Notes under the pieces: generated by a model
Database searches by the model: none
The model's input: the letters and a program-made list of their open reading frames with translations, nothing else
Told to the model about the DNA's origin: nothing
In this document: positions 47,567 through 56,654 of the stretch, piece by piece
Layout: each line of letters starts with the position of its first letter
Numbering within the stretch: position 1 is the stretch's first letter
Assembly: GCA_029817715.1 (NCBI GenBank)
Contig: JARUPY010000312.1
Location: 124,001 to 188,000, forward strand
DNA length: 64,000 nucleotides
DNA from: Melastoma dodecandrum
Taxonomy: Eukaryota > Streptophyta > Magnoliopsida > Myrtales > Melastomataceae
Direction: 5' to 3'
Translations under genes and position numbers: made by a program

Positions 47567-50500
47567 CTAATGCGCGTGGAAACGGTCGAGCTCGGCCTGG
47601 GCCAGCGCCCTGTTGGTGCGCTCCAGGCGGAAGGCCAGGACGCGCATCATGGCGATGCCCATGTCGGGGAAGCTCTTGAGCAGACCCATCAGCTGCGCCT
47701 TGCCGATCACCAGCGTCTCGCAGGGACTCGCGGCCTGCACGGTGGCGGAGCGGGGCCGGTCGCACAGGATCGCCATGTCGCCGATGAAGTCGTTGCGCCC
47801 GACGGTCGCGACCTTCACCTGTGTTTCGCCCGCCCGGACGAAGACGTCCGCCGAGCCCTTGACTATGACATAGGCGCGGTCGCCGATCTCGCCCTCGTTG
47901 CACAGCACCTGTCCGGCGTCGAACTTGAGGCGCTGGGAGGCGAAGGCCAGCAGCTTCAGTTTCGACGGATCGACCGAGGCGAAGATCGGGACCTCGCGCA
48001 GCACCTCGACGTCTTCCTTCAACAGGCTCACGACACGTTCCCCTCGTCCTCGCCGGCGCTTCTCTCGTCCGGCGGAAGCGCGCATCGGCTCCCGCTCGCC
48101 CCGACCCTCCCGGTCGGGGGTCCCGTGCTGGCCGGAATCCTCGACGATCCTGCCGTTCTCCATCCTGACGATGCGCTCGAAGTGGCGTGCCAGGGCTTCG
48201 TTTTCCAGGTTCCACAGCACGCCGAAGCCCGGCCGGTCGCCCTCGCCGCGGCGGCTCGCCGCCACGATGCGCCCCACGATGGCGTCCTGGCTCGCCGGAT
48301 CGAGCTGCATCAGCCCGCGATGCACCAGCAGCAGGTCGGGCCGACGCAGCAGCGCGCGGGCCATGGCGAGCTTCTGGCGCTGCACGGCGCTGAGCCGCTT
48401 GCCGCCCGAGCCGATGTTGAAGGACAGGCCGGTGTGGAACACGATCGGGCGCAGCCCGAGTTCGTCGATCGTCGCGCGCATCACCGCCATGACGCGCGAC
48501 TCGGCTTCCGCGATGCCGAAGGCCACGCGGCCCATCAGCACGTTGTCCTTGACGCTGGCGGCGTCGTTGTAGAGGTCGGGATGGTAGAACGCGATGGCGT
48601 TCTGGTTCTCGCCGAGCGCCTCGTAGAAGGCGCGGCGGGCGTCGAGCAGGCTGAGTTCGAGGTCGTCCGTCAGCAGGCCCAGGCGGTCGCGCGGCTCGAT
48701 GTAGCCGAAGGCGAGGTCGAGGAAGACCGCCTGGTCTCCGAAGGCCGCCTTGTCGAAGCCGCGCGAGCCGACCCGCTTCAGCGCCGCCTGATATTCGGGG
48801 AACTGGTCGGGCGCCATCAGGCTGAGCTCGTTGAAGAGCGGGCTGTCGGCATCGAGCCCCTCGAAGACTTCGAGGATCGTCGAGGCGATGTCCTTGCCCA
48901 TGTCGAACAGCGTCGCGTCGAGCCGGTGCTCGGCCAGGACCTTGCGGACGATCGGGTTGGAGCCGAGCTGGCGCAGGCTGAACGTGTCGTCGAGCGGCGT
49001 GCCGAAGATGAGGTTCTCGCCGATCGTCGATTGCGAATTGTAGTGCTCGGGGTCGAAGGGCTCGACGAGCCCCGTCATGCCGCCGCCGTCGAGCTTTTCG
49101 CGCAGGATGGTGCGGGCTTCGACGAAGCGTTCCGCCGCCTCGTCCCACATCTCGGCGATGCGGCGATTGAGGCCGAAGGCCAGGATGTCGTGCTCGAAGT
49201 CGACCATCGTCACGACGTCCCGCATGCGCTCGGCGAGGTCCTCGGGTCCCGTGGCGCCCGCCGCCTCGTAGTCGACCCAGTCGGCGCGGACGTCGAGGTT
49301 GTTGCCGCGCGACTTGATGACGTCGTAGCGGCCCGGGGCGGCGGGGGGGCGCCGGGTGTGGCGGATGCCGAAGAGCATGGCCTCCTCGATCGTCCCCTGC
49401 GGGAAGAAGGTGTCGACCCCCGCGAAGGAGATGCGCCGGCCCGTCAGGGCGAGGGGGATCTCCCGGATATCGGCCTCCCCGATCGACACCCGGCCGCCGT
49501 GGACGGTCTCGAGCCGGGCGAGGAGGTTCACGATGGTCTCGGCACCGCTCGACGGGCCGCCGTCGAGCGCCACGGCCTCGTCGACGCCCATGCGGAACGA
49601 CACGTTGTCGAGCAGGCGCGTGCCGTTCCCGTCCACCACGGCCGCGTTGGACAGCGCGATCTCGCCCGACAGATGGGGGACCGGCCCCTCGTAATCGGGC
49701 GGCGGCAGCAGCTCCACCGCCGGGTCGACGGAGAACTGCTCGATGATCTGCTCGTATTTGACCTCGACGTCGAGCCGCTGCTGGTCCCAGTCGATGAGGT
49801 CCTTCACCGGCGAGGGCAGGTCCTTGTAGGCCGAGATGACGGCGACGAGCTGGCCGATGTTGAGCGTGCCCATGATGGCGAGGAAGCCGCCCACCATGTA
49901 GAACAGGAAGGGCGTGACCTGCGCCAACAGGTTGTTCAGGAACTTGACGAAGAACTTGCGCTGGTAGAGCTCGAAGCGGATGCCGAAGATGGTGACGAGG
50001 CGGCTGGCGAGGTCGGCGCGCACGTAGTCGGAGGCATCGTTGGTGTGGATGGGCGCGATGCCGTCGACGATCTCGCCCACGACGCCGGCGAGGGCCCGCG
50101 ATTCGAGCTGGCGCTGGCGGCCGAGGACGAGCTGGCGCCGCCGCAGCCGCGGGATCACCACGCCCTGCACCACGAGCAGCGTGATGGCGATGAGCCCCAG
50201 ATAGGGGTTCTGCACCATGATGAAGACGATGGCGGTGGCGATCTGCTGCAGCAGGAAGACGGGCTGCACGATGGCGTCGCCGATGAAGCCGCCGAGCGGC
50301 TCCACCTCGTCGCGGATCATGGTGGCGACCTCGGCGCCCTTCACCCGGCGGAACTCGCTCAGGGGAAAGCGCAGCACCCGGTCCATCAGCTCGTAGCGGA
50401 ACTGGCCGAGCATGCGCTCGCCGAGCCGGCCCTTGTAGAAGTTGATGTAGTATTTGAAGAGGCCGTTGACGATCACCAGGACCAGGAAGGCGGCCGACAG

Positions 50501-50779
50501 CGAGACCAGCGACCAGATCCGGTCGAGGTCGAAGCCGTGCAGGATCTCGATGAAGCCGTCCTGCTTCAGCGAGGCGGGAACGGGGATGCGGAGCTGGAAA
50601 TAGTGCTGGGTGGCGCCGGCCGTCTCGAAACCCTTCGCCTGGATGGGCCCGTTGACGATGTATTTCGGCAGGTCCAGCATGAGGAAGCCGAACGGCATCG
50701 ACACGAGAATGACGAACAGGATCCAGATCTGCTCCCGCCGGGTCTCGTTCCAGATATAGCGGAAGAGGCTGGCCTCCAT
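47567..50779 (-). CDS. ABC-type membrane protein with degenerate ATPase and cNMP-binding domain
   Basis: 1070 residues, intact. Residues 1-340 form an ABC exporter-type membrane domain (about six helices: WILFVILVSMPFGFLM, LVSLSAAFLVLVIVNGLF and others). The nucleotide-binding half is unusual: Walker A is GGPSSGAETI near 403, with no GKS/T; the signature near 795 is LSAVQRQ; the Walker B acid pair is gone (LLLVHRG near 815). About 390 residues separate Walker A from the signature instead of about 100, with a duplicated Q-loop-like block. A cyclic-nucleotide-binding domain follows from about 923 (PIFASVDPSKLKLLAF, then GEIGDRAYVIVKGSADVFV). ATP hydrolysis is doubtful; it may be a regulated scaffold or a lipid or sugar flippase with other chemistry. 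It lies 160 bases downstream of three glycosyltransferase genes. Confidence 0.88.
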   Translation of the reverse strand: MEASLFRYIWNETRREQIWILFVILVSMPFGFLMLDLPKYIVNGPIQAKGFETAGATQHYFQLRIPVPASLKQDGFIEILHGFDLDRIWSLVSLSAAFLVLVIVNGLFKYYINFYKGRLGERMLGQFRYELMDRVLRFPLSEFRRVKGAEVATMIRDEVEPLGGFIGDAIVQPVFLLQQIATAIVFIMVQNPYLGLIAITLLVVQGVVIPRLRRRQLVLGRQRQLESRALAGVVGEIVDGIAPIHTNDASDYVRADLASRLVTIFGIRFELYQRKFFVKFLNNLLAQVTPFLFYMVGGFLAIMGTLNIGQLVAVISAYKDLPSPVKDLIDWDQQRLDVEVKYEQIIEQFSVDPAVELLPPPDYEGPVPHLSGEIALSNAAVVDGNGTRLLDNVSFRMGVDEAVALDGGPSSGAETIVNLLARLETVHGGRVSIGEADIREIPLALTGRRISFAGVDTFFPQGTIEEAMLFGIRHTRRPPAAPGRYDVIKSRGNNLDVRADWVDYEAAGATGPEDLAERMRDVVTMVDFEHDILAFGLNRRIAEMWDEAAERFVEARTILREKLDGGGMTGLVEPFDPEHYNSQSTIGENLIFGTPLDDTFSLRQLGSNPIVRKVLAEHRLDATLFDMGKDIASTILEVFEGLDADSPLFNELSLMAPDQFPEYQAALKRVGSRGFDKAAFGDQAVFLDLAFGYIEPRDRLGLLTDDLELSLLDARRAFYEALGENQNAIAFYHPDLYNDAASVKDNVLMGRVAFGIAEAESRVMAVMRATIDELGLRPIVFHTGLSFNIGSGGKRLSAVQRQKLAMARALLRRPDLLLVHRGLMQLDPASQDAIVGRIVAASRRGEGDRPGFGVLWNLENEALARHFERIVRMENGRIVEDSGQHGTPDREGRGEREPMRASAGREKRRRGRGERVVSLLKEDVEVLREVPIFASVDPSKLKLLAFASQRLKFDAGQVLCNEGEIGDRAYVIVKGSADVFVRAGETQVKVATVGRNDFIGDMAILCDRPRSATVQAASPCETLVIGKAQLMGLLKSFPDMGIAMMRVLAFRLERTNRALAQAELDRFHAH

Positions 50780-50939
50780 ACCCTGCGTCGCTCCGGGCCG
50801 GCGCGAGGCGCGGCAAAGACAGATCGGGACCGGTCGCGGTCCGCCACGATATCATTGGGTCAACCGGCGGTCAGGGCAAGAGGCGGCGGCCGATGGATGG
50901 CCAGGGCCGCGCATCCGGCGCGGGCGGCGCCGCTCCCCT

Positions 50940-52077
50940 TCAGCGCCGGCCGAGCGCCCGCGCGATGGCGGCGCGGGTGGCGTCCGCGCCGTCGAGCGAC
51001 AGATCGGGCGCGGGATCCGGCAGCGCCAGGGCCGCGTCGACCGCGGCCGCGAGCGTGGGGGGGGCGAGCGCCGCCTCGTCGACCGCCACGGCGAGGCCGC
51101 GGCGCGCCAGGATGGCGGCGCGGCGCGTCTGCTCGGTCTCGCCCCCGGCCGCGTAGGGCACCAGCACGGCGCGGCAGCGCGCCGCCAGCAGGTCCACCAC
51201 CGTGTTGTAACCCGCCTGGGAGACCGAGACCCGCGCCCGCGCGAGCTGCCCGGCGAGGTCCGGCACGAAGGCGCGCACCGACACGCCGGCCGCGGCGGCG
51301 GGCAGCGCCCCGGCATTGGGGCCGGCCAGGACCAGCCACCGGGCGGCGGCGAGCCGGGTCATCGGGCGGGCCGCCAGGGCGGCGGCGAGCAGGCGCCCCC
51401 CCCACCGCGCCGCCGCCCACCGAGACCACGACGTCGAAGGACGGCTCGGCGCCGGGGGGCGGAGGGCCGTGCAGCGCGCCCTCGCGCCGCGGCCCCACGA
51501 GCCCGGTGTAATGGACCTTGTCGGCGAAGGCGCCGGCGTCCGGGAAGGACTCCGACAGCTGGGCGATGCGCGGGTCGCCATGCACCAGGACGAGGTCGAA
51601 ATAGCGCCCGAGGTGGCCCAGCGTCTCGGCCCGGCGTTCGGGCCGCGCCTCCTGCAGGATGTCCCGCACCGAACAGGCGATCAGCGGGCGATGGGCCGCC
51701 GCGAGGGCCCGGTCGAGCAGCGGCAGGAGCTCGAACCGCATGGCCCGGCGACCGAAGGGGAAGGCCTCGACCAGAACGACCTCGGGCACGAATTCGTCGA
51801 AGCAGCCGAGCAGCAGGTCGCGCCGCGCCGCCTTGTCGTCGGCCGTGAAAGGCCGGCCGTCGGGGTGGACGAGGTTCGAGAAGCCGCTCGGCCCCGCCTT
51901 GACGGGCGGCAGCACGAAGAGGTTCACCCCCGCCGGGAGCAGGCCCGGCGGCAGCTCGCCGCCCACCACCAGCAGCACCTCGAACCGCTCCGCCAGGGCG
52001 GCCGCGATGCGGCCCGCCCGGACCAGGTGGCCGATGCCGAGCAGGTGCTGGACGTAGAAGAGGAGCCGCGTCTGCAT
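50940..52077 (-). CDS. MurG-like glycosyltransferase (frameshifted)
   Basis: Starts MQTRLLFYVQHLLGIGHLVRAGR at 52077, four bases after the preceding gene. GT-B fold: the GxGH motif in the first domain and, after a shift, VSVSQAGYNTVVDLLAARCRAVLVPYAAGGETEQTRRA in the second, the nucleotide-sugar region seen in the GT28/MurG group. The frame shift lies in a run of eight C at 51396-51403 (one extra). Corrected length 378. A paralogue of the first gene of the cluster, judged by GLGH/GIGH and NTxxxxL motifs. Third glycosyltransferase of an operon whose product is not recognised. Confidence 0.84.
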
Positions 52078-52081
52078 GGGG

Positions 52082-53335
52082 CTATTCGGCGGCCCGGCCC
52101 GCCGCGACGGCGCCGTCTCGGAACATCCGCGCCAGCGCGTCGAGGCTCGCGGCGGAATCGAAATGCCGCGCGACGCGCCGCTGCCCGGCGCGGCCGAGCG
52201 CGCGGCGCGCGTCGGGGTCGCGGATCAGCGCGTCGAGCGCCTCGGCCAGGGCACCCGGGTCGTCGGGGGGGACGAGGCGCCCGTTGACCCCCTCCTCGAT
52301 CAGTTCCGCCACGCCGCCGACCGCGGTCGACAGGCAGGCGAGGCCCTGGCTCTGGGCTTCGACGAGGACGTTGGGCAGGCCGTCGCGGTCGCCGTCCTCC
52401 GTCACGCGGCACGGCAGGGCGAAGAGGTCGGCCTCGCGGTAATGGTCCAGCACGGCCGCCTGATCGCGGGGGCCGAGCCAGGCGATGCGGGCGCCGATGC
52501 CGGCGGCCTCGGCCCGGGCCTTCAGGGCCTTGAGGGCCGGCCCGCCCCCGACGTGGACGAGGCGCCAGTGGCGGTCGGCCGGCAGGCGCGCCAGGGCCTC
52601 GACCAGCACGTCGAACCCCTTCTTCCCCACGGCGCGGCCGACCGCCAGGAGGCGCACGGGGTCGGCGGGATCGGTGCCGTCGCGGCGCGGGCGCAGCAGC
52701 GGCAGGGGGCGGAACCGGTCGAGGGCGAGGCCGTGATAGTTGAGCCGCACCGGCCGGTCCGGCGGGCTCAGGGCGTCGAGCCGGTCGCGCCCTGTCCGGG
52801 TGCAGGTCACGGTCCAGCGCGCCGCGCCGAGCTTGCCGGCGAGGTCCCAATCGGCGGAGGTCCAGATGTCCTTGGCGTGGGCCGAGCAGGTCCAGGGCAG
52901 CCCGGTCAGCAGCGCCGCATAGGCCACGACGCTGGCCGGGGTGTGGATGAAATGGGCGTGGAGCCGGGGGGCGCCGTCCGGCATCTCGTCGGCGAGCGCC
53001 AGCGCCTGGCCGAAGCGCCGCAGGCGGTTGCGCGTCGGGTCGCGGCGGAGGTCGGCGAGGAACTGCCGCCGCGCCGCCCGGTAGCCCGGGAGGCGCCGGC
53101 CCCGCCACCAGGCGCCGAGGACGCGCAGCGGAGCGTCGTGCAGGTACTCGGGCAGGTAGGCGACGGGGGCCCGGATGTCGCGGTGGACCGGGTGCACGCG
53201 GTCGTCGGTGGGGCGGCGCAGGGCGACGATGCGGATGTCGAACCCCCGCCGTTCGAGGCCGAGGATCTCCTCGGCGATGAAGGTTTCGGACAGCCGCGGG
53301 TAACCCTTCAGCACGAAGACGACGGGGACCGTCAC
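52082..53335 (-). CDS. GT4 family glycosyltransferase
   Basis: 417 residues from a GTG that overlaps the preceding stop (GTGA). Retaining GT4 fold: KGYPRLSETFIAEE at the start, HAHFIHTPASVVAYAAL in the acceptor domain, AVGRAVGKKGFDVLVEAL as the donor loop and EDGDRDGLPNVLVEAQSQGLACLSTAVGG with the EX7E motif. Cytosolic or membrane-associated. Middle gene of three transferases, so the cluster probably builds a short oligosaccharide. Donor and acceptor unknown. Confidence 0.92.
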   Translation of the reverse strand: MTVPVVFVLKGYPRLSETFIAEEILGLERRGFDIRIVALRRPTDDRVHPVHRDIRAPVAYLPEYLHDAPLRVLGAWWRGRRLPGYRAARRQFLADLRRDPTRNRLRRFGQALALADEMPDGAPRLHAHFIHTPASVVAYAALLTGLPWTCSAHAKDIWTSADWDLAGKLGAARWTVTCTRTGRDRLDALSPPDRPVRLNYHGLALDRFRPLPLLRPRRDGTDPADPVRLLAVGRAVGKKGFDVLVEALARLPADRHWRLVHVGGGPALKALKARAEAAGIGARIAWLGPRDQAAVLDHYREADLFALPCRVTEDGDRDGLPNVLVEAQSQGLACLSTAVGGVAELIEEGVNGRLVPPDDPGALAEALDALIRDPDARRALGRAGQRRVARHFDSAASLDALARMFRDGAVAAGRAAE

Positions 53336-54594
53336 GCGCCGGCCCCGCTCCGGTGGCCGCGCCGCCGCCCGCCGCCGCCGCGCGCCGCCATGATGCCGCC
53401 GACGAGGTCGGAGATGCGGTCGAGCCCGTCGAGGTCGAGGCCCGGCGCGGCGCGGGACGGGACGGCGCGGCGGGGCAGGGCCCGGAGCGCCGCGGCCAGC
53501 CGGGCGGGATCCGCGGCCTCCTCGGGCAGCAGCATGTCGACGAGGCCCAGGGCCTGGGCCCGGCGGGCGCGGATCAGCTGCTCCTCGCGCGGGCGCACGC
53601 GGGGCACGATGAGGGCGCGCTTGTCGAGCGACAGGATCTCGCAGAACGTGTTGTAGCCCCCCATGGCCACGACGCCGGCGGCGCTCTCCATCAGGATCTC
53701 GGGGCGGTTGTCGAAGTCGATGAGGTGGAGGGCGCGGTGCGAGGCGGCGCGGCGGCGCAGGTCGTCCCGCTCCTCGGCCTTCATGAAGGGGCCGAGCACC
53801 ATCACGACGGGCCAGTCGAGCGTCGGGGCGTGATCGTGGGCCGCGATCACCTGATGCATCATCTCGGCGCCGTCGCCCCCGCCGCCGACCGTGACCAGCA
53901 GGGCGTCGGCCGGCATGGCGGCGAGGGTCGGCGTCGGCCCGCTCGGCACCTCGCGGCGCAGGAACCCCATCCAGGCGAGCCGGTCCCTGAGCGCCGCGGA
54001 GGCGCCGAGATCCCGCAGGGGATCGTAGAAGTCGCGCGGGCCGTAGACCCAGACGGCGTCGTAGAGCGCCTCCATCTTGTCGAGCACGTCCGCCCGCGCC
54101 CATTCGGCGGCGAGCAGCGCCGGCGAATCCATGACGTCGCGCAGGCCCAGCACCAGCGTGGTGCCGCGCTCCTTCAGCCAGTGCAGCGTGGGTTCGAGCT
54201 CGCCCCGCAGGCCGAGCGGCTCCTTGTCGACGACGAGGATGTCGGGCCCAAAGCCGCGGGCCGTGCTCTGGATGACGGAACGGCGCAGCGCCAGCGTATC
54301 GTCGAGATCGGTATGCTGGGCGAGCGGCGTGTATTCGCCGTTGAAGAGCTTGATGACGCTGGGGATCTTGAGGAAGTCGACGCGGGTGCGGAACTCGAAC
54401 GCCCCCGCGATGGAGGAGCCCGACACGATGAGCACCTGCAGGCCCTTGAAGCGCTCGACCAACGCATGCGCGATGGCGCGGCACCGCCTGAGGTGGCCGA
54501 GGCCGAAGGTGTCGTGGCTGTACATGAGGATGCGGGCGTGCCGGAGTCGGTCGACCGATTGCAGCATCCGCGACACACCCCACTTCGCGCCCAC
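53332..54594 (-). CDS. MurG-like glycosyltransferase family protein
   Basis: 420 residues from the ATG at 54594. First domain has MYSHDTFGLGHLRRCRAIAHALVERF; second has VVAMGGYNTFCEILSLDKRALIVPRVRPREEQLIRA, close to the UDP-sugar part of MurG. Unlike MurG it has an extra SSIAGAFEFRTRVDFLKIPSVIK block and a long RDVMDSP loop. First gene of the cluster; upstream is a near-perfect inverted repeat. Proteins of this pattern are widespread in alphaproteobacteria without an assigned reaction. Confidence 0.9.
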   Translation of the reverse strand: MGAKWGVSRMLQSVDRLRHARILMYSHDTFGLGHLRRCRAIAHALVERFKGLQVLIVSGSSIAGAFEFRTRVDFLKIPSVIKLFNGEYTPLAQHTDLDDTLALRRSVIQSTARGFGPDILVVDKEPLGLRGELEPTLHWLKERGTTLVLGLRDVMDSPALLAAEWARADVLDKMEALYDAVWVYGPRDFYDPLRDLGASAALRDRLAWMGFLRREVPSGPTPTLAAMPADALLVTVGGGGDGAEMMHQVIAAHDHAPTLDWPVVMVLGPFMKAEERDDLRRRAASHRALHLIDFDNRPEILMESAAGVVAMGGYNTFCEILSLDKRALIVPRVRPREEQLIRARRAQALGLVDMLLPEEAADPARLAAALRALPRRAVPSRAAPGLDLDGLDRISDLVGGIMAARGGGGRRRGHRSGAGA

Positions 54595-54604
54595 GCGGCC
54601 GCAT

Positions 54605-54705
54605 GCTTTGGGCTCCCACGGAAATCAGTGCGACGGATTTTGGGCCCTCTCCCTATTGGAGCACCCGCGATTCGGTCGCACTGATTTCCGTGGGTACCCT
54701 TGGCG
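54605..54705. repeat. Long inverted repeat before the glycosyltransferase cluster
   Basis: Left arm CCCACGGAAATCAGTGCGAC (54615-54634) and right arm GTCGCACTGATTTCCGTGGG (54675-54694) are perfect over 20 bp with a 40-base spacer; imperfect pairing extends outward to shared GCATGC/CATGC and GGG blocks. It sits 20-110 bases before the first transferase gene. It could be an operator, a promoter-associated cruciform or a short nonautonomous transposon. Confidence 0.85.
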
Positions 54706-54808
54706 CATGTGCGGCCTCCCGCCGCGTCAGGATAGCGGGGCGGGCCGGGGCTGGCTAGCGCATGTCGTGCCGCTGCCGACACAGGCCGGCTCCGGAAGAC
54801 GGGCCTGT

Positions 54809-55321
54809 TCACAGGCGCGGGAGCGCGACCGGCCCGTCCCCCGTCGCGCGCCGCACCGCGTGGTAGCGCCCCGGCGCCACCCCGGCGGGGAGGGGATGGG
54901 GGAGGAGGCGCGGGTCCGGCAGGGGGGCGCCGCTCGCCGCATAGCCGCCGGGTGCGAGAAGCCGGGCCACCAGGGCCGGCAACCAGGCGGCGAGGCCGGC
55001 GTCGACGGCCGCGATCCCGGTCTCGATGTCGGCATGGATCAGCGCCGCGCTGCCTTCGGGCAGGCGGCCCGCCGTCTCGCGCAGGTCGCCCACCACGAGG
55101 TCCTCGGGCGGGGGCAGGCAGGGCAGGCCCGGCACCACCACGCATTCGAAGACGATGACGCGCCGGGCGGGGAAGCGCTGGCGCAGGTGGTCGTAGGTGC
55201 GGCCGTTGCCGAAGCCGAATTCGAGGACCGGGCCCGGCACGGCGTCGATCCGGCCCGCGAGGTCGTCGAGGATGTCGCGCTGGGCCGACATGCGGCGGAT
55301 GAAGGATTCGAGGCGGCTCAT
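54809..55321 (-). CDS. Class I SAM-dependent methyltransferase
   Basis: 170 residues from the ATG at 55321. Motif I is VLEFGFGNGRTYDHLRQRFP near residue 32, followed by an acidic strand (VIVFECVV) for the SAM ribose and SAALIHADIETG. Small size suggests a bare Rossmann methyltransferase without an extra substrate lid. Substrate unknown. It lies between the aminotransferase and glycosyltransferase genes, ends 215 bases before the latter and shares their strand; it may act on the same product, but this is inference. Confidence 0.85.
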   Translation of the reverse strand: MSRLESFIRRMSAQRDILDDLAGRIDAVPGPVLEFGFGNGRTYDHLRQRFPARRVIVFECVVVPGLPCLPPPEDLVVGDLRETAGRLPEGSAALIHADIETGIAAVDAGLAAWLPALVARLLAPGGYAASGAPLPDPRLLPHPLPAGVAPGRYHAVRRATGDGPVALPRL

Positions 55322-55340
55322 CGCGAGGGGCCGTCCGGCC

Positions 55341-56516
55341 TCAGCCCGGCAGGCTCCGGGCGTAGCGGGCGATGCGGTCGAAGGCGTCCCGCAGCCGCGG
55401 CTCGGGCGCCGCCAGGGCGAGGCGCACGAAGCCGGCCGTGGCGGGGCCGAAAGCGGCGGCGTCGACCAGCGACACGCCCTCGGCCCGGAACAGGCCCCAG
55501 GCGAAATCCGTGGAGGAGAGCCCGGTGGCGCGCACGTCGAGCAGGGCGAACATGCCCGAGGCGGGCCGCAGCATGGCGATGCCCGGCAGGCCCGACAGTC
55601 CCTCGGCGGCGAGCGCCACGCGGGCCTCGTAGGCGCGGCGCATGGCGCCGGCGGTCTCGTCGTGGCGGTCCACCGCCGTCAGCGCCGCCTCCTGGATGAA
55701 GCCCGGCAGGCCGTAGAGCATGTTGAGGCCGAGCCGGTCCATGTGGGCGATCAGCGGCTCCGGCCCGACCGCCCAGCCGACGCGCCAGCCCGTCATGGCG
55801 TGGGATTTCGACAGGCTGCCGATGGTGACGCTGCGCTCCGCCATGCCGGGCAGGGCGCGGAAGGGCCTGTGCGTGCCGGAAAAGACGAGGCTCTCGTAGA
55901 CCTCGTCGGCCACCACCCAGAGGTCGTGGCGCCGCGCGACCTCCGCCACCGCCTCCATCTCGGCCTCCGTCATGACGACGCCGGTCGGGTTGTTGGGATT
56001 GGCCAGCAGGATGGCGCGGGTGCGGGGCGTCACGGCGCCCGCGAGGCTCCCCACGGCGGGGCGGAAGCCGTCGTCGGGCGAGGCCGCCACGCGGAGGATG
56101 CGGGCGCCCGAGGCCGCCATCGTGGCCTCGTAGGTGGCGTAGATGGGCTCCATCACCAGCACCTCGTCGCCCGGGTCGAGGAGGCACAGGGCGGTGGCGA
56201 AGAGGCCGTTCTGGGCGCCCGCCACGATCATGACGTTCTCGGCCGTCGTGGGGACCCTTGAGCGGCGGCGCTGGAGATCCGCCACCGCGTCGCGCAGCGC
56301 CGGCCGGCCCGCGATGGGGGTGTAATGGGTGTCGCCGGCCCGCAGCGCCGCGACGGCGCTCTCGACGATGGGGGCCGGCGTGTCGAAATCGGGATCGCCG
56401 ACGCTGAGCAGGATCACGTCCTCCCCCCGCGCCTCCGCGCGCCGCGCCTCGGCGTGGATGTGCCAGGCGGCCCCGCCGGGAGCGTCGAGCCGGTCCACGA
56501 GCGACGAGAAACGCAT
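55341..56516 (-). CDS. Class I/II PLP aminotransferase, AruH-like
   Basis: 391 residues from the ATG at 56516. PLP-Lys is in SLSKSHAMTGWRVGW; NPNNPTG and the YESLVF region are conserved. The N terminus MRFSSLVDRLDAPGGAAWHIHAEA resembles arginine:pyruvate transaminase AruH. Amino donor is probably a basic or neutral amino acid. 20 bases before the methyltransferase start in transcription order, so the two are likely cotranscribed. Full length. Confidence 0.9.
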   Translation of the reverse strand: MRFSSLVDRLDAPGGAAWHIHAEARRAEARGEDVILLSVGDPDFDTPAPIVESAVAALRAGDTHYTPIAGRPALRDAVADLQRRRSRVPTTAENVMIVAGAQNGLFATALCLLDPGDEVLVMEPIYATYEATMAASGARILRVAASPDDGFRPAVGSLAGAVTPRTRAILLANPNNPTGVVMTEAEMEAVAEVARRHDLWVVADEVYESLVFSGTHRPFRALPGMAERSVTIGSLSKSHAMTGWRVGWAVGPEPLIAHMDRLGLNMLYGLPGFIQEAALTAVDRHDETAGAMRRAYEARVALAAEGLSGLPGIAMLRPASGMFALLDVRATGLSSTDFAWGLFRAEGVSLVDAAAFGPATAGFVRLALAAPEPRLRDAFDRIARYARSLPG

Positions 56517-56618
56517 GGGGGGAAGCCTTTCCGGAACGGGGGGATGCGAGAAGCCCATCCCTCGGCAGGTTCGCGCGAGTCGTCTCACGCGATCCTGCTC
56601 CATCTTCTCGCAGGACTG

Positions 56619-56654
56619 AGCATGGTTTCGTGGGTCGACCCACGAGACCATGCT
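56619..56654. terminator. 36-bp palindrome after the MATE gene
   Basis: AGCATGGTTTCGTGGGTC on one side and GACCCACGAGACCATGCT on the other, with a single T-G mismatch. It abuts the MATE stop codon and lies about 100 bases upstream of the aminotransferase start. It can fold on either strand, so it may stop MATE transcription. No T-run follows. Confidence 0.65.

Noticed and set aside
47510..51511. Very long open frame (over 1300 codons) on the plus strand
   Set aside because: It is antisense to the intact ABC/cNMP gene and its product is Arg/Gly/Glu-rich without domains; a typical shadow frame in high-GC DNA.
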